64,000 nt of DNA from Candidatus Methanoxibalbensis ujae. GTDB lineage: Archaea > Halobacteriota > Syntropharchaeia > Alkanophagales > Methanospirareceae. The notes below the pieces were generated by a model. That model was given only the letters and a program-made list of their open reading frames with translations. It had not been told where the DNA came from and searched no databases. Position numbers and translations under genes: made by a program. The stretch covers positions 31,335-95,334 of the forward strand of contig JAOQIN010000003.1 in assembly GCA_026134085.1 (NCBI GenBank), read 5' to 3'. Shown piece after piece: positions 29,305 to 40,092 of the stretch; the first letter of the stretch is position 1; each line of letters opens with the position of its first letter.

Positions 29305-29880
29305 TTAAGAATTATGTCTGTGAGACAAATCATGCGCATTTTCTTTGCTTTCTGCATTGCTCACAATTACTTTTATCTTTTTCTTCAGAACAGGAACGAG
29401 CTTTTTTACGACAAGTTCACCATCTCTCTCAATCCTGTATTTGTTCACCGGCACATCAGGAACGTCGCCGTTCACCTCATATATGTAAAATCCATTTTCG
29501 CCGTTTATAGAAACAATGAACTCCTTCTCATCTATTTTCCTCACACCAATCCCCGAAACTTCTTTCAGAACATCCAAGACACTCTTTCCCTTCTCCACTT
29601 TTACCTCGTAATCTTCGCCAAACACATCCAGAATCTCATATAATCTGTCTTTATTGATGCTTAACACTCTCGTCCTTCCGAATTCTTCGGATACAACGAG
29701 TCCTGCATCTTCCAATATACGCACATGTTTGGCTGCTACAGGCACTGAGATACCTATTTCCTGAGCAAGCCCCGTGATGTGATATTTGCGGTGCATCAGC
29801 AGCTTTAGCATCTCCATTCTCGTCTTGCTGCTGATCGCCTTGAACATCTCTATATTCATATCGCTCACATTTCTTTCCAT
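29305..29880 (-). CDS. ArsR-family winged-helix regulator
   Basis: MFKAISSKTRMEMLKLLMHRKYHITGLAQEIGISVPVAAKHVRILEDAGLV. Confidence 0.85.
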   Translation of the reverse strand: MERNVSDMNIEMFKAISSKTRMEMLKLLMHRKYHITGLAQEIGISVPVAAKHVRILEDAGLVVSEEFGRTRVLSINKDRLYEILDVFGEDYEVKVEKGKSVLDVLKEVSGIGVRKIDEKEFIVSINGENGFYIYEVNGDVPDVPVNKYRIERDGELVVKKLVPVLKKKIKVIVSNAESKENAHDLSHRHNS

Positions 29881-30812
29881 AACTTGTGTAAGTTATCTGC
29901 CAATTGTCTTATATAACTTTGGCGTTCAAGATCTGTGAGCCAGTAATCCGGAATTTCAGAAACGGTGTGGAATGCTCCGCTTATCGCGCCTGTCATCGCA
30001 GCGATCGTGTCCGTGTCGCCGCCGACGCTTATCGCAAATTTTATGCTCTCCACGAAATTTTCTGTGTGGAGGAAGGAAAATATGGCTGTGGGAACTGAGT
30101 TCAGCGCTTCTATTCCGTTCCCGAGCTCACTGATGACGCGCTTCCTGACTTCATCATCATGTCTCTCCATGCGCAGGATCTCCTCAATTCTGCTCAGTTT
30201 TTCCATGTATGAGGAGGAGATGGGCGCTTCCTTCAACGCACGCAGCATCTTGAGCCTCTCACCGCCTGTATCGCTTCTCACAGCGAGTGCGACCGCATAT
30301 GCCTGAAGCGCGGCACCTTCCTTCGCGAGTTGATGTGCATGTGTTATGAGGCTTGATTCATATGAGACCTCCACAAGCTTGTTCACATCGTCGTGATAAA
30401 GCAGGCCAACAGGCACAACACGCATCGCCGCACCGTTTCCGTATGAGCCCTCACCGCCGAAAAGCGAGAGAGATGCCTCCCTCCACCTCTGACATCCGAT
30501 GCGACGGAGAATTCTGAAGACTTCCTCAGTCCCCGGGCCGTATCCCCTGCTCCCATCGTAGTTTCGCAAAAACTGCATCGCCATGTGCTCACCGTTGAAT
30601 CCTCTGCACGCGATGAGCGACTCCGCAACCCCTATCATCATTTCAGTATCGTCTGTGTATCTGCCAGAAACCATTTTCCATCCTCTTTCATCATATAAAC
30701 GTGCTGCACGCTCGCCGCTGAATCCCTCAACAGGCGCCCCTATCGCATCGCCAACCGCAGCACCAAGCATCGCACCTTCAAACTTCCTCAGCAGAATTTC
30801 ATCGCCTGTCAT
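29865..30812 (-). CDS. ADP-ribosylglycohydrolase family protein
   Basis: GAMLGAAVGDAIGAPVEG, YTDDTEMMIGVAESL, SVGGDTDTIAAMTGAISGA. Confidence 0.95.
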   Translation of the reverse strand: MTGDEILLRKFEGAMLGAAVGDAIGAPVEGFSGERAARLYDERGWKMVSGRYTDDTEMMIGVAESLIACRGFNGEHMAMQFLRNYDGSRGYGPGTEEVFRILRRIGCQRWREASLSLFGGEGSYGNGAAMRVVPVGLLYHDDVNKLVEVSYESSLITHAHQLAKEGAALQAYAVALAVRSDTGGERLKMLRALKEAPISSSYMEKLSRIEEILRMERHDDEVRKRVISELGNGIEALNSVPTAIFSFLHTENFVESIKFAISVGGDTDTIAAMTGAISGAFHTVSEIPDYWLTDLERQSYIRQLADNLHKLWKEM

Positions 30813-30901
30813 TATGCTCTGTTATGAACGAACAGTGAAATAGTGATAGTGAAATAGTGAAATAACGAAATAACGAAATAGCAAAATAAATAGCGAATTC
30901 C

Positions 30902-31672
30902 ATGCTTTTTTATCAAAAAAACCGCTTTTCAGATATGGCACGCAGGATACCGAGATTGATGTTGGGCACCTCGCCCTTCATAGGGGCTGCGCAGTTTGGC
31001 AGGAGAGCACATGAATATCGCATGAGATTTTTCCATAACGAAGAAAACATGGTGGAAATTTTTGTGAAATCAGCAGAATATGGTGTGAAGGCTGTGCAGT
31101 TGATTGTTTATGAGCCTCTTGTCAATGCCCTGAAAAGGGCTGAAATGGATACGGGCGATGATTTTTTTGTTGTTGCAACAGTGACAGGCAGCAGATTTGA
31201 GCATGATTTGAGTGTTTTGGAGGACATCAATCCCGAAATTATCGCAGTTCATGCGCTTTTCTGCGATTCACTTGACGAGCGGATAGGGGGATGGACCGCG
31301 AAAATAAGAGATGTTGGAGCAATTCCAGCTGCGGCAACACATATTCCTGGAGACACGATACCCGAAATGGACAGAGCAGGGTATGATGTTGAGTTCTACC
31401 TCGCACCGCTGAACCCTGTGGGGTATGCGATGCTTCCTGACTTTGAAAGTGCGATAAGAGCTATTAAAATGACTGATAAGGGAATAATAGCGATAAAGCC
31501 GCTCGCAGCCGGAAATATCAGGCCGGATCGTGAGGTGTTTTCCTTCATATTCAAATATGCGGATGCTGTGAGTGTGGGCGTAACATCAGATGGCGAGATG
31601 AGGGAGACATTTTCGGCTGCCCGCGCCGCAGAGGCGAAAGACGAGCGCAACTGGAGGGTGACTGAGATATGA
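30902..31672 (+). CDS. TIM-barrel protein, function unknown
   Basis: 256-aa ORF PRLMLGTSPFIGAAQFGRRA..., GIIAIKPLAAGNIRP; overlaps hisC start. Confidence 0.65.
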   Translation: MLFYQKNRFSDMARRIPRLMLGTSPFIGAAQFGRRAHEYRMRFFHNEENMVEIFVKSAEYGVKAVQLIVYEPLVNALKRAEMDTGDDFFVVATVTGSRFEHDLSVLEDINPEIIAVHALFCDSLDERIGGWTAKIRDVGAIPAAATHIPGDTIPEMDRAGYDVEFYLAPLNPVGYAMLPDFESAIRAIKMTDKGIIAIKPLAAGNIRPDREVFSFIFKYADAVSVGVTSDGEMRETFSAARAAEAKDERNWRVTEI

Positions 31673-32757
31673 GAGGAGTGCGTGAGTGTCTCAAGCATGT
31701 CACGGAATACAAGCCTGGCAAAACTGTGAAGGGTGCGATAAAGCTGAGTTCAAATGAGAACCCGCTTGGAACGAGCAGGGAAGTTGTCAGTGCGCTTTCT
31801 GAGATGCTGAGATATGAGATAGACCTCAGCAGATATCCCTGGTATGAGCGGGAGGATGTTCTGCGTGAGGAGATTGCTGCATATCTGCATCGCTTTCATC
31901 ATGTGCGCATTCCGAAGGAGAACATAGTCATAGGTGCAGGCTCGGACGGCATTCTTGACACACTCACCAGAATTTTCATGGAGGTGAACACAAACGCTGT
32001 CATACCGATACCGACATTCTCGCTTTATGAGTCTCTCGTTCTCCTCTCAGGAGGATATCCCGTATTCGTGTCTCGCATAAAAGGGGACAATTCTTTCCGA
32101 ATTTCCGCTGAATCTCTCATAAGCGCAAGCGATGAGCGCACGAAGATGCTTTTCCTATGCTCGCCAAACAACCCCACCGGGGATTCTGTCGGGAAGAAAG
32201 ATATGATGAGCATTGTTGAACAGTTTGACGGCATTATCATCATAGATGAGGCTTATGCTGAGTTTGCATATCATTCTTTCATTGATATGCCGCTGAAATA
32301 TGAGAACATTGTTGTGACTCGCACATTTTCAAAGGCTTTTGCGCTTGCAGGACTTCGCATAGGCTATGCAGTTCTTCCTGACTGGCTTGTGAGCACATTT
32401 AAAAAGACGTCTCTCCCATTCAGCGTGAACAGTGTTGCGATAGAAGCAGCTATAATCGCACTTCATGATTATGAGCATCTGCGCATGAGCATAGAGCATG
32501 TGAGGCGTGAGAGAGAGTTTCTGAAAGCGGGACTGAGTGAGCTCCTCAATGTTTATGACTCGGATGCGAACTTCCTGCCTGTTGATGTGTCGCCAATGAA
32601 ATCAGCATTCGTCTGCGATGAACTTCTGAGCCGCGGAATAATCGTGAGAGACTGCTCATCATTCAGAGGTGCTGGAGACACGCTGATCCGCATATCCATC
32701 GGCAGGAGAGAGGAAAATGAGAGGCTGATAAGCGCATTGAAGGAGATAATGGCATGA
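31669..32757 (+). CDS. hisC: Histidinol-phosphate aminotransferase
   Basis: KLSSNENPLGTS, CSPNNPTGD, IIIDEAYAEFA, TRTFSKAFALAGLRIGY. Confidence 0.95.
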   Translation: MRGVRECLKHVTEYKPGKTVKGAIKLSSNENPLGTSREVVSALSEMLRYEIDLSRYPWYEREDVLREEIAAYLHRFHHVRIPKENIVIGAGSDGILDTLTRIFMEVNTNAVIPIPTFSLYESLVLLSGGYPVFVSRIKGDNSFRISAESLISASDERTKMLFLCSPNNPTGDSVGKKDMMSIVEQFDGIIIIDEAYAEFAYHSFIDMPLKYENIVVTRTFSKAFALAGLRIGYAVLPDWLVSTFKKTSLPFSVNSVAIEAAIIALHDYEHLRMSIEHVRREREFLKAGLSELLNVYDSDANFLPVDVSPMKSAFVCDELLSRGIIVRDCSSFRGAGDTLIRISIGRREENERLISALKEIMA

Positions 32758-32930
32758 GCTCCGGTTGTGCGCTGTGCTGTTGCTGTGATCTGAGTTGAGG
32801 ATCCGAGTTGATTTGAGGATTGTATTGGGGTCTGGGTGTGCTGTGAGTTGTGAGTTGTGTATTGTGTGTTATGTGCTGTTTGACCGCAACCTGACCGCAA
32901 CCTCTTTTATATATAAAGAAGTATTTATCA

Positions 32931-34181
32931 TTGATGTTACTTGAGATTCCGAGACACACGGAGATATTTGGGTCTTTGAAGCTGCACGAGTTGCAGCGTG
33001 TTATAAAGCTGGATTCCGGAAACTATGATGCACCTCATGCAAACAGCATTCCGAGAGATGCGCTGATGGAAGTTCTCAGGCGTTCTGCGATGATTATACC
33101 TATAAAAAACGAAAAAATTCACCTTCTTGATGGAGTTTTAAGAGCAGTTCCGCACGATACAACAATAATAATTGTGTCAAACAGTTCAAGAGATCCTCAG
33201 GACAGATATAAAATGGAGAAAGATGTTGTTAAACGCATTGCTGAACTCACAGGTCAGGAGATAATAATGATTCATCAGAAGGATGATGGTCTTGCGATTG
33301 CGTTTCACGATATTGGATACAAGCACATACTTGACGATAACATGCTTGTGAGGGACGGCAAGGCTGAGGGCATGATAATAGGGATACTCATAGCGAAGGC
33401 TATTGGCAAGGGTTATGTCGGTTTCATAGATGCGGACAATTACATTCCGGGGTCTGTGAACGAGTATGTGCTTGATTATGCTGCTGGTTTCTGTATGTCC
33501 AAGAGCCCCTACTGCATGGTGCGCCTTGCATGGAGATACAAGCCCAAGGTAATAGAGGAGCGCCTTTATTTCAGGAAATGGGGTCGTGTGAGCGAGAGCA
33601 CAAACAAGTATCTCAACATGCTCCTCTCAGTGTGCACTAATTTTGAGACCGGCATAATAAAAACGGGAAACGCAGGAGAGCATGCTATGACCATGAAGCT
33701 TGCTGAGATACTGCAGTTTTCAACAGGATACTCAATTGAGCCATATCAGTTCGTTTATCTTTTTGAGGAGTTCGGATTGTGTGCTCAAGAGCACTCTTCC
33801 TTTCCTGATGCAGTGAAGGAGGGGGTTGAAATATTTCAGATAGAGACACTTAACCCGCATATTCACGAGGAAAAAGGAGAAGAACACATCACAAACATGC
33901 TGCTTGCATCGCTTTCAACAATATATCACAGCAGAATTTGCAGCGATTTCGTCAGAGAAGGTCTCATGCACGAGATAGAGGAGATGACAGGAAGGCGGGA
34001 GATGCCGGAGGAAAACATCAAAATGCCTCCCATCGGCAATATAGATGCGGATCTCTTCATGAAAATAATTGAGAGCAGTTCAGATACATTCAAATGGTTC
34101 AGCGCTCAGACATCATCAGCTTCCCACACAGCAGCCACATTTGATGACAGGGAATCTGTGAGAGAGGTAATGGAGGAGTAA
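32931..34181 (+). CDS. mpgS: Mannosyl-3-phosphoglycerate synthase
   Basis: IPIKNEKIHLLDGVLRAVPHD, GYVGFIDADNYIPGSVNEYVLDYAAGF, KTGNAGEHAM. Confidence 0.93.
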   Translation: MMLLEIPRHTEIFGSLKLHELQRVIKLDSGNYDAPHANSIPRDALMEVLRRSAMIIPIKNEKIHLLDGVLRAVPHDTTIIIVSNSSRDPQDRYKMEKDVVKRIAELTGQEIIMIHQKDDGLAIAFHDIGYKHILDDNMLVRDGKAEGMIIGILIAKAIGKGYVGFIDADNYIPGSVNEYVLDYAAGFCMSKSPYCMVRLAWRYKPKVIEERLYFRKWGRVSESTNKYLNMLLSVCTNFETGIIKTGNAGEHAMTMKLAEILQFSTGYSIEPYQFVYLFEEFGLCAQEHSSFPDAVKEGVEIFQIETLNPHIHEEKGEEHITNMLLASLSTIYHSRICSDFVREGLMHEIEEMTGRREMPEENIKMPPIGNIDADLFMKIIESSSDTFKWFSAQTSSASHTAATFDDRESVREVMEE

Positions 34182-34194
34182 TGGAAGAGTAAGC

Positions 34195-35184
34195 ATGTGG
34201 TGTGTTCTGTTCTCGGATATTGACGGCACATTGCTTGATACTGAGTATTCTATTGATGTTGTTCTCCCAAAAATATATGCATTAAAATGCCCTCTTATAT
34301 TCTGCACCACGAAAACACATGCTGAGATTGAATATTATAGAAAAATATGCAATGTGAATGATCCTTTTATCGTTGAAAACGGAAGTGCTATATATATTCC
34401 TGATGGTTATTTCCCGTTTTTTGATGAATTATTTGATTATGTGCGAGATGAGTGTGATGAGTGTGAAGGAGAAGTGAGTGTTGAGGTGCGCGATGGATAC
34501 ATAGTGCTTGAACTCGCCGCTGATGCGGGCACTGACAGATACATGCATATGAGGCGTGTGTTGAGGGAGATCTCACATGAGACCGGTGTTGAAATCAGGG
34601 GATTCGGAGATATGAGCGTCAGGGAACTGGCGGATGTGAGCGGGTTGAGTGTTGAGCTTGCGGCGCTTGCGAAGTGCAGAGAATACAGCGAGAGCTTCCT
34701 GATTGTATCGTCATCGTCTGTCGCCATGAGTTCTGAGGGCAGTTTCATGTGTGAGAAGAAAGAGAAGGAGAGAGAGGAAGACAGCATGAAAGGAAGCATG
34801 GAAGTGCGTCATATCATGGAAAAAGCATCAGAAAGAGGATTTCGCATATCTCACGGCGGAAGATTCTTCACGATATACAGCGGAGAAGTGGATAAGGGGA
34901 GAGCAGTTCGCATACTTAAAGCGCTTTTTGCCAGGGAACACAGAAACAGAAACAGAAACAAAGACAAAAACAAAAACAGAAAAACATATGGCATAGGAGA
35001 CAGTGCGAACGACATTCCCATGCTCTCCGAGGTTGACATTCCGGCACTCGTCCGAAGACCTGACGGCAGCAGTTGCGTGGATATTGTGCCTGAGCCTCTG
35101 AGATCCAGAATTTATGTGACGAGAGGAGCAGGTCCTGAGGGATGGGTGGAGTTTGTCCGGAAATTTGGACTGGTGCATGAATGA
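34195..35184 (+). CDS. mpgP: Mannosyl-3-phosphoglycerate phosphatase (HAD)
   Basis: LFSDIDGTLLDTEYS, FCTTKTHAEIEYYRK, PFIVENGSAIYIP, GIGDSANDIPML. Confidence 0.92.
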   Translation: MWCVLFSDIDGTLLDTEYSIDVVLPKIYALKCPLIFCTTKTHAEIEYYRKICNVNDPFIVENGSAIYIPDGYFPFFDELFDYVRDECDECEGEVSVEVRDGYIVLELAADAGTDRYMHMRRVLREISHETGVEIRGFGDMSVRELADVSGLSVELAALAKCREYSESFLIVSSSSVAMSSEGSFMCEKKEKEREEDSMKGSMEVRHIMEKASERGFRISHGGRFFTIYSGEVDKGRAVRILKALFAREHRNRNRNKDKNKNRKTYGIGDSANDIPMLSEVDIPALVRRPDGSSCVDIVPEPLRSRIYVTRGAGPEGWVEFVRKFGLVHE

Positions 35185-35189
35185 TGTTT

Positions 35190-36248
35190 TCATATTTTCA
35201 ATCCGCAGAGAAGTGCGATGAATATTGCTGCTGCTATTATGTCTGCTGAAGTTCCCGGGTTTATGCCATGTGTGATAAGTTCGTCATCATATTTCTCTAT
35301 TTCATTATAATAATTATTATAATCATTATGATTGTCATAAACATTCTCACAATCAAAAAATCCATTCAACTTTTCAAGGAGTTCCGCAGCTCTTTCACGC
35401 ACATATCTGCTCTTTTCCGCTCCGAACTTCATCCGCACGAAGGTGTCCTCTTCAGAGGCGAGCAGATGAATGTAGGCATAAGATATGACATCTGATATGA
35501 TATGTTTTCCGCTGATATGTCTTCTGCGGGCATTATGCCTCGCGATTTCAGTCAGATTGCATTGCATGCGCGTGTCAGTGCATGTGCTGCTCATCTCAAG
35601 TATGAGATCCGCATATTTGAATGAACGCGGAAATCCTCCAACGAGTTCTGCGGATATAGTGTCGTATGAGGCTGAGATTGAGAGTATATCATGCAGTGTC
35701 AATCCTCTTCGCAGTATCTCATTCACCGCATCAGGATCACGAACATCAAGGTCATCAACATGCTGAACACGCACATTTGCCTTTTGAAACGCATTATACA
35801 GCTGAACAGCATCCTCAACTGTGCTTTCTCGCATTATTTCAATTGCGTGCTCACGCATCTCCATCATCATCGCGGTATACGAGCCATCATGAAGCTGCTC
35901 ATGAGATTTTCCGGCAGCCATTGCGAGCGGTATGAAAAGAAGTATGGAGCCAAAGTGCGTGTTTCCGCCACTCTGCCATCGCATGCTCTCTTCAACTCCT
36001 TCTCTCACAAGCCTTCCTATATTTCCGCCTGTTTTACCAGTGACGCCTATAAGTGCAGCATATCTGAACACCGGAAACAGCGCTACAGCAGATGCCATGA
36101 AATGCTCGTATTTGGTATCAGGAAAATCATGCATCCTGCTCACATTACCCGGCTTTGGATACGCTGAAACCTCCAGAAGAAGAGCAAGAACACCGCAGCG
36201 CGCAATGTCATCTTCATATGCATGATGTCTCGCTGCCCCATGCCTCAT
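35190..36248 (-). CDS. CitG/MdcB-like triphosphoribosyl-dephospho-CoA synthase family
   Basis: LALLLEVSAYPKPGNVSRMHDFPDTKYEHFMASA, GGNTHFGSILLFIPLA. Confidence 0.85.
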   Translation of the reverse strand: MRHGAARHHAYEDDIARCGVLALLLEVSAYPKPGNVSRMHDFPDTKYEHFMASAVALFPVFRYAALIGVTGKTGGNIGRLVREGVEESMRWQSGGNTHFGSILLFIPLAMAAGKSHEQLHDGSYTAMMMEMREHAIEIMRESTVEDAVQLYNAFQKANVRVQHVDDLDVRDPDAVNEILRRGLTLHDILSISASYDTISAELVGGFPRSFKYADLILEMSSTCTDTRMQCNLTEIARHNARRRHISGKHIISDVISYAYIHLLASEEDTFVRMKFGAEKSRYVRERAAELLEKLNGFFDCENVYDNHNDYNNYYNEIEKYDDELITHGINPGTSADIIAAAIFIALLCGLKI

Positions 36249-36312
36249 ATTCTATGTATTATGTCAACTGATGGCTATGTGATAGTTATGTCAGCTGACG
36301 GATGTCAACTGA

Positions 36313-36385
36313 TAGCCCGGCCAGGATTCGAACCTGGGTCGTGAGGTCCAGAGCCTCACATGATTGACCGCTACACCACCGGGCT
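36313..36385 (-). tRNA. tRNA-Gln (CUG)
   Basis: RC AGCCCGGTGGTGTAGCGGTCAATCATGTGAGGCTCTGGACCTCACGACCCAGGTTCGAATCCTGGCCGGGCTA. Confidence 0.95.
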
Positions 36386-37007
36386 GCTCCCTTCTCCCTC
36401 AGCTCTTTTTTGTTCTCATTAAATTAAATGCTTTGTGGCATAAACCATAATTATATTTTTATATTTTATGGCAGCGAGAGGGGATAAGTTGCCGGAAAGG
36501 AGAAATTCTTTTCAGCTCTGGAGAAGAGGAATGGGGAAGAGGATGAATGAAGGAAAGAGAGAGGAGAGGAAGACCAAATGTTTTGCTATTTTCATGATAT
36601 TGCATGATTGCATATGAACAGCAGATAGGGCAGATAGAAGTGAGAGCTCCATCATAAGGCTCCATCATCATTCTGTTATTGCTGTGGATAGTTCTGGAGC
36701 AAAAGTAGCAAATCTGAGTGAATTCGTCATAAATGGAGGGTAAGGATAGACTTCAAGAGCCAAAATGGTGAGAGTTTTCAAGAAAGGAGAGTATGTGCTG
36801 TTGGGAAAACATTATGAAGGAAATTAAATATTTCATGTCAAACATTCCGAATGAAATTAATTTTATGGACATATAAATAATAATCTGCATCAATAAATCC
36901 GCATCAATCAAAAATGAATTTGGGAAATTCAATTACAGAATTGTGCCACAAAGCGAAATTAAGATGCAGTCGCCCGGCAGGTATTGTCGCTGTTGCGCTC
37001 TCACGCG

Positions 37008-38036
37008 CTATCTTGGCGGCTTTCTGAAAATTCGTTCCTGCACGTTCACGCATATGAACTTTTCCCTTGCCTCACCCGTCAGCGTCTCTGTTTTTCCTAT
37101 TATCAGAAATCCTCCATCATTCAGTGAGTTATAGAAGTCCATGAACAAGCGTTCCTGAAGCTCTCTTGAGAAATATATCATCACATTCCGGCAGAAAATC
37201 ACATCAAAATACCGGAGTTTCTCGCCGGATATCAGGTCATGCTTCCTGAATCTAACAAGTCTTTTCACAACATCTTTTATTCTGTATCCTCCATTCTCGC
37301 TGTGAAAATATTTTTTCAAAATGTTCGGCGGAATGTTTTTGAGTGAAAATTGCTGATAAAATCCCTGCATGGCCTTTTTCAGCGCATCATCATCTATGTC
37401 AGTCGCAAGAATGGATACCAGAAGATTTCCCAGATCATCGCCGAGCTCCTCAAGCAGTATAATTGCGATCGTGTAGGGCTCCTCGCCAGACGCACATCCC
37501 GCACTCCATATTCTCAATGTGCCCGACCTCTCTGTGCCCGACCTCTCCGCGCCTGACCTCAAAGCTTCCCGGCGAACGCCTAAGCCCACGCAGCCCGTCG
37601 CACGCATGCCATCATCATTCCCGCCATGCTTTTCGCAGTCGCCCCTCGCACCGTAATCACAGCTGCCCGGCACATTGCCACGCCACTTCTCAGCCTCTCC
37701 GCATACTTTTTCCCCTCTGCTTTTTCTTCCGATCTTTCTGCTCAATATCTCCGGAAGCACTTCATTCCTGAATGCAAAGAATGTGCCCGGATCTCTGAAA
37801 AATTCGGTAACATTTATCGCAACACTGTCCATAATGTGCGCATATTCTTCAGGATTTTTTTCCAGATAGCGGAGATATTGTGCATACGAATTCACACCTA
37901 TCGCTCTCATTCTGCCGGATATTCTTCTTTTTATGTATTCTCTTTTGTATCTGGAGAAATCAAGACTGGTTTTTGAATATATCCTGTTGATCAGCACATT
38001 GAAAGCGAGTTCCTCGCTCATTTCTTTATAATTCAA
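37008..38036 (-). CDS. cheR: CheR-type protein-glutamate methyltransferase
   Basis: FSRYKREYIKRRISGRM, VTEFFRDP, IWSAGCASGEEPYTIAI, FDVIFCRNVMIYF; low-complexity insertion before the SAM motif. Confidence 0.93.
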   Translation of the reverse strand: MNYKEMSEELAFNVLINRIYSKTSLDFSRYKREYIKRRISGRMRAIGVNSYAQYLRYLEKNPEEYAHIMDSVAINVTEFFRDPGTFFAFRNEVLPEILSRKIGRKSRGEKVCGEAEKWRGNVPGSCDYGARGDCEKHGGNDDGMRATGCVGLGVRREALRSGAERSGTERSGTLRIWSAGCASGEEPYTIAIILLEELGDDLGNLLVSILATDIDDDALKKAMQGFYQQFSLKNIPPNILKKYFHSENGGYRIKDVVKRLVRFRKHDLISGEKLRYFDVIFCRNVMIYFSRELQERLFMDFYNSLNDGGFLIIGKTETLTGEAREKFICVNVQERIFRKPPR

Positions 38037-38101
38037 AATGAATGGGGAATTGCATTTCGCTCATTTAAACCTTTTTTAATGATGTTCTGCCATCTATCAT
38101 C

Positions 38102-38557
38102 GTGATGTGTGAAATATGCGGAACTGTCCGAAGGATAGGCACGATTCACACACCTTTCAGAGAAATCAGCGAGGTGCCCAGACAGAGCAACATCGTCAGC
38201 GAAATATGCAGAATTGAGATATTCAGAGAATATGAAGAGGGGCTCAGGGACATAGAGACATTCACACACATAATCGTTCTGTACTGGCTGCATAGAGTAT
38301 CAGGATTTTCAATGCTCACAAAAACACCCTGGGATGACAGACTGCACGGAGTTTTCGCAACAAGATCTCCCTACAGACCGAACCCAATAGGGCTTTCAGT
38401 TGTGAAACTGATCGGTAGAGAAGGGAATGTGCTCATTGTCAGCGGTATTGATGCAGTAGATGGCACTCCGTTGATAGATATAAAGCCTTATGTGCCCAAA
38501 TTTGATGAGAAGCCCAACGCAAATGCCGGATGGCTTGACAAAACTGAACGAAGATAG
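38102..38557 (+). CDS. TrmO/TsaA-like tRNA methyltransferase
   Basis: IGTIHTPFRE, GVFATRSPYRPNPIGLSVVKLI, DGTPLIDIKPYVPKFD. Confidence 0.92.
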   Translation: MMCEICGTVRRIGTIHTPFREISEVPRQSNIVSEICRIEIFREYEEGLRDIETFTHIIVLYWLHRVSGFSMLTKTPWDDRLHGVFATRSPYRPNPIGLSVVKLIGREGNVLIVSGIDAVDGTPLIDIKPYVPKFDEKPNANAGWLDKTERR

Positions 38558-38589
38558 CGGGGAAAGGCCACAAAGGCTCAGAAAAAGAC

Positions 38590-39663
38590 TCAGAAAAGGA
38601 TCACGATTGCGATCATCAGAAGTTTCGTCAGCATGCTGAAAGCATAATTTGCAATGCTTATTTTCACGCCCAGCCTGCCGAAAAGCGAGACATACATGGA
38701 GAAGCTGTGCTTCACATATATCATCGTGATCGTGAGCATACTTCCGACGAGCAGTGTGAGTATCGCCTGCTTCGCATCTATGATGCCGCTGTTGAGCAAT
38801 GTGATAACTGTCGCATATCCTGCCGAAAAATGAACCAAATCCGCTATTATCGCAGATATGCACGCACCAGGAAGACCTAAAATGCGCAGAACAGGCTCAA
38901 AAAAGGACCCTATTAAGTTCATACCGCCTGAAATAAGAAGAAAATCCATTATAAAAAATGCTATTATAAATGTTGGAAGGATTTTTTTGAGCGTTTTTGC
39001 TGATTTTCTTATTGAGATCAGGATAATGAGGTTTTTTGAATGATTGTGGAGATCTGATGGGATGGATGATTTCGCCGACGATGATGATTTCGCTGACGAT
39101 TGTGATGATTGAGGAGATTGAGGGGATGATGGGGATGATGAGGATGATGAGGATGAGGAAGATAATGAGGATGATGGAGATGATAAGGGAGGCGCAGAGG
39201 ATGTGTGGCTCAATGAAAATCTTGCGATGAAGAATGCGATGAGGCTTTGCAGGAATGAGGAGAAGAGGTTGAGCACAATATGAACAGTGCCTATGAAAGG
39301 GCCGAGTATGAACACGGCGAGGATGGCATGCCCTCTGAAGAGTGATTCACCTGCGACTATGGGAAATGTCGCCATTATTGAGGTAAGCAGTGCCTCCTTC
39401 CCGCCGACATTTCCGGACTGATAGAAGCCTGCCAGCATTGCCTTTCCGGCGGTCGGATTTATGAAACATGTGAGCAGCGAGCTTATACACTCCTTCGGCA
39501 GCCTTGATGCACGGCAGAAAGGCAGGAGAAGCGGTGTGAACCTATCTATAACGCCGCTCTCCATGAAAATATTTGCAAGTATTACTCCTATGACAATCAA
39601 TATGACGGTTTTCGGAAGAAATCTCATCATGTCGTTTAAAATCGCCTGTAACACATATTCCAT
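38590..39663 (-). CDS. Nucleoside-recognition (GATE) domain membrane protein
   Basis: GVIDRFTPLLLPFCRASRLPKECISSLLTCFINPTAGKAM; Ser-rich central repeat. Confidence 0.75.
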   Translation of the reverse strand: MEYVLQAILNDMMRFLPKTVILIVIGVILANIFMESGVIDRFTPLLLPFCRASRLPKECISSLLTCFINPTAGKAMLAGFYQSGNVGGKEALLTSIMATFPIVAGESLFRGHAILAVFILGPFIGTVHIVLNLFSSFLQSLIAFFIARFSLSHTSSAPPLSSPSSSLSSSSSSSSSSPSSPQSPQSSQSSAKSSSSAKSSIPSDLHNHSKNLIILISIRKSAKTLKKILPTFIIAFFIMDFLLISGGMNLIGSFFEPVLRILGLPGACISAIIADLVHFSAGYATVITLLNSGIIDAKQAILTLLVGSMLTITMIYVKHSFSMYVSLFGRLGVKISIANYAFSMLTKLLMIAIVILF

Positions 39664-40092
39664 TTTATGTTATCTCCTCCTCTGCTCTGTTCCCTTTATA
39701 ATATTGTCATGAATTTCATTTTATTCATGGAGATCTCCTGCCAGATTTGGGGTGGAGGATTAAGTCGTCAATGATATCCGAATGCCTTGTGCTCGGGAGG
39801 TGTGTGTTATTTATCTGTGGGGCATCTGACAGCCATTATAATTACCGTGAGGACGCACTTGTTATGGCAGCACTTGTTATGGCATTGTCGTGAGTGAAGA
39901 GCGGAGAGGATGAGAGAGAGGAGAGGATGAGAGAGAGATAAGCGAGGAGGATTTGAGATGTGAGTGTGTAATTGGATGAAAGATGATGAATGTATGATGT
40001 ATGATATATGATGTATGGATGGGATGTATGGATGTGATGGATGGGTTCGGATATGATTGGCAGGAAAATGAAGTGAGAGGAGGTTATGGAAA

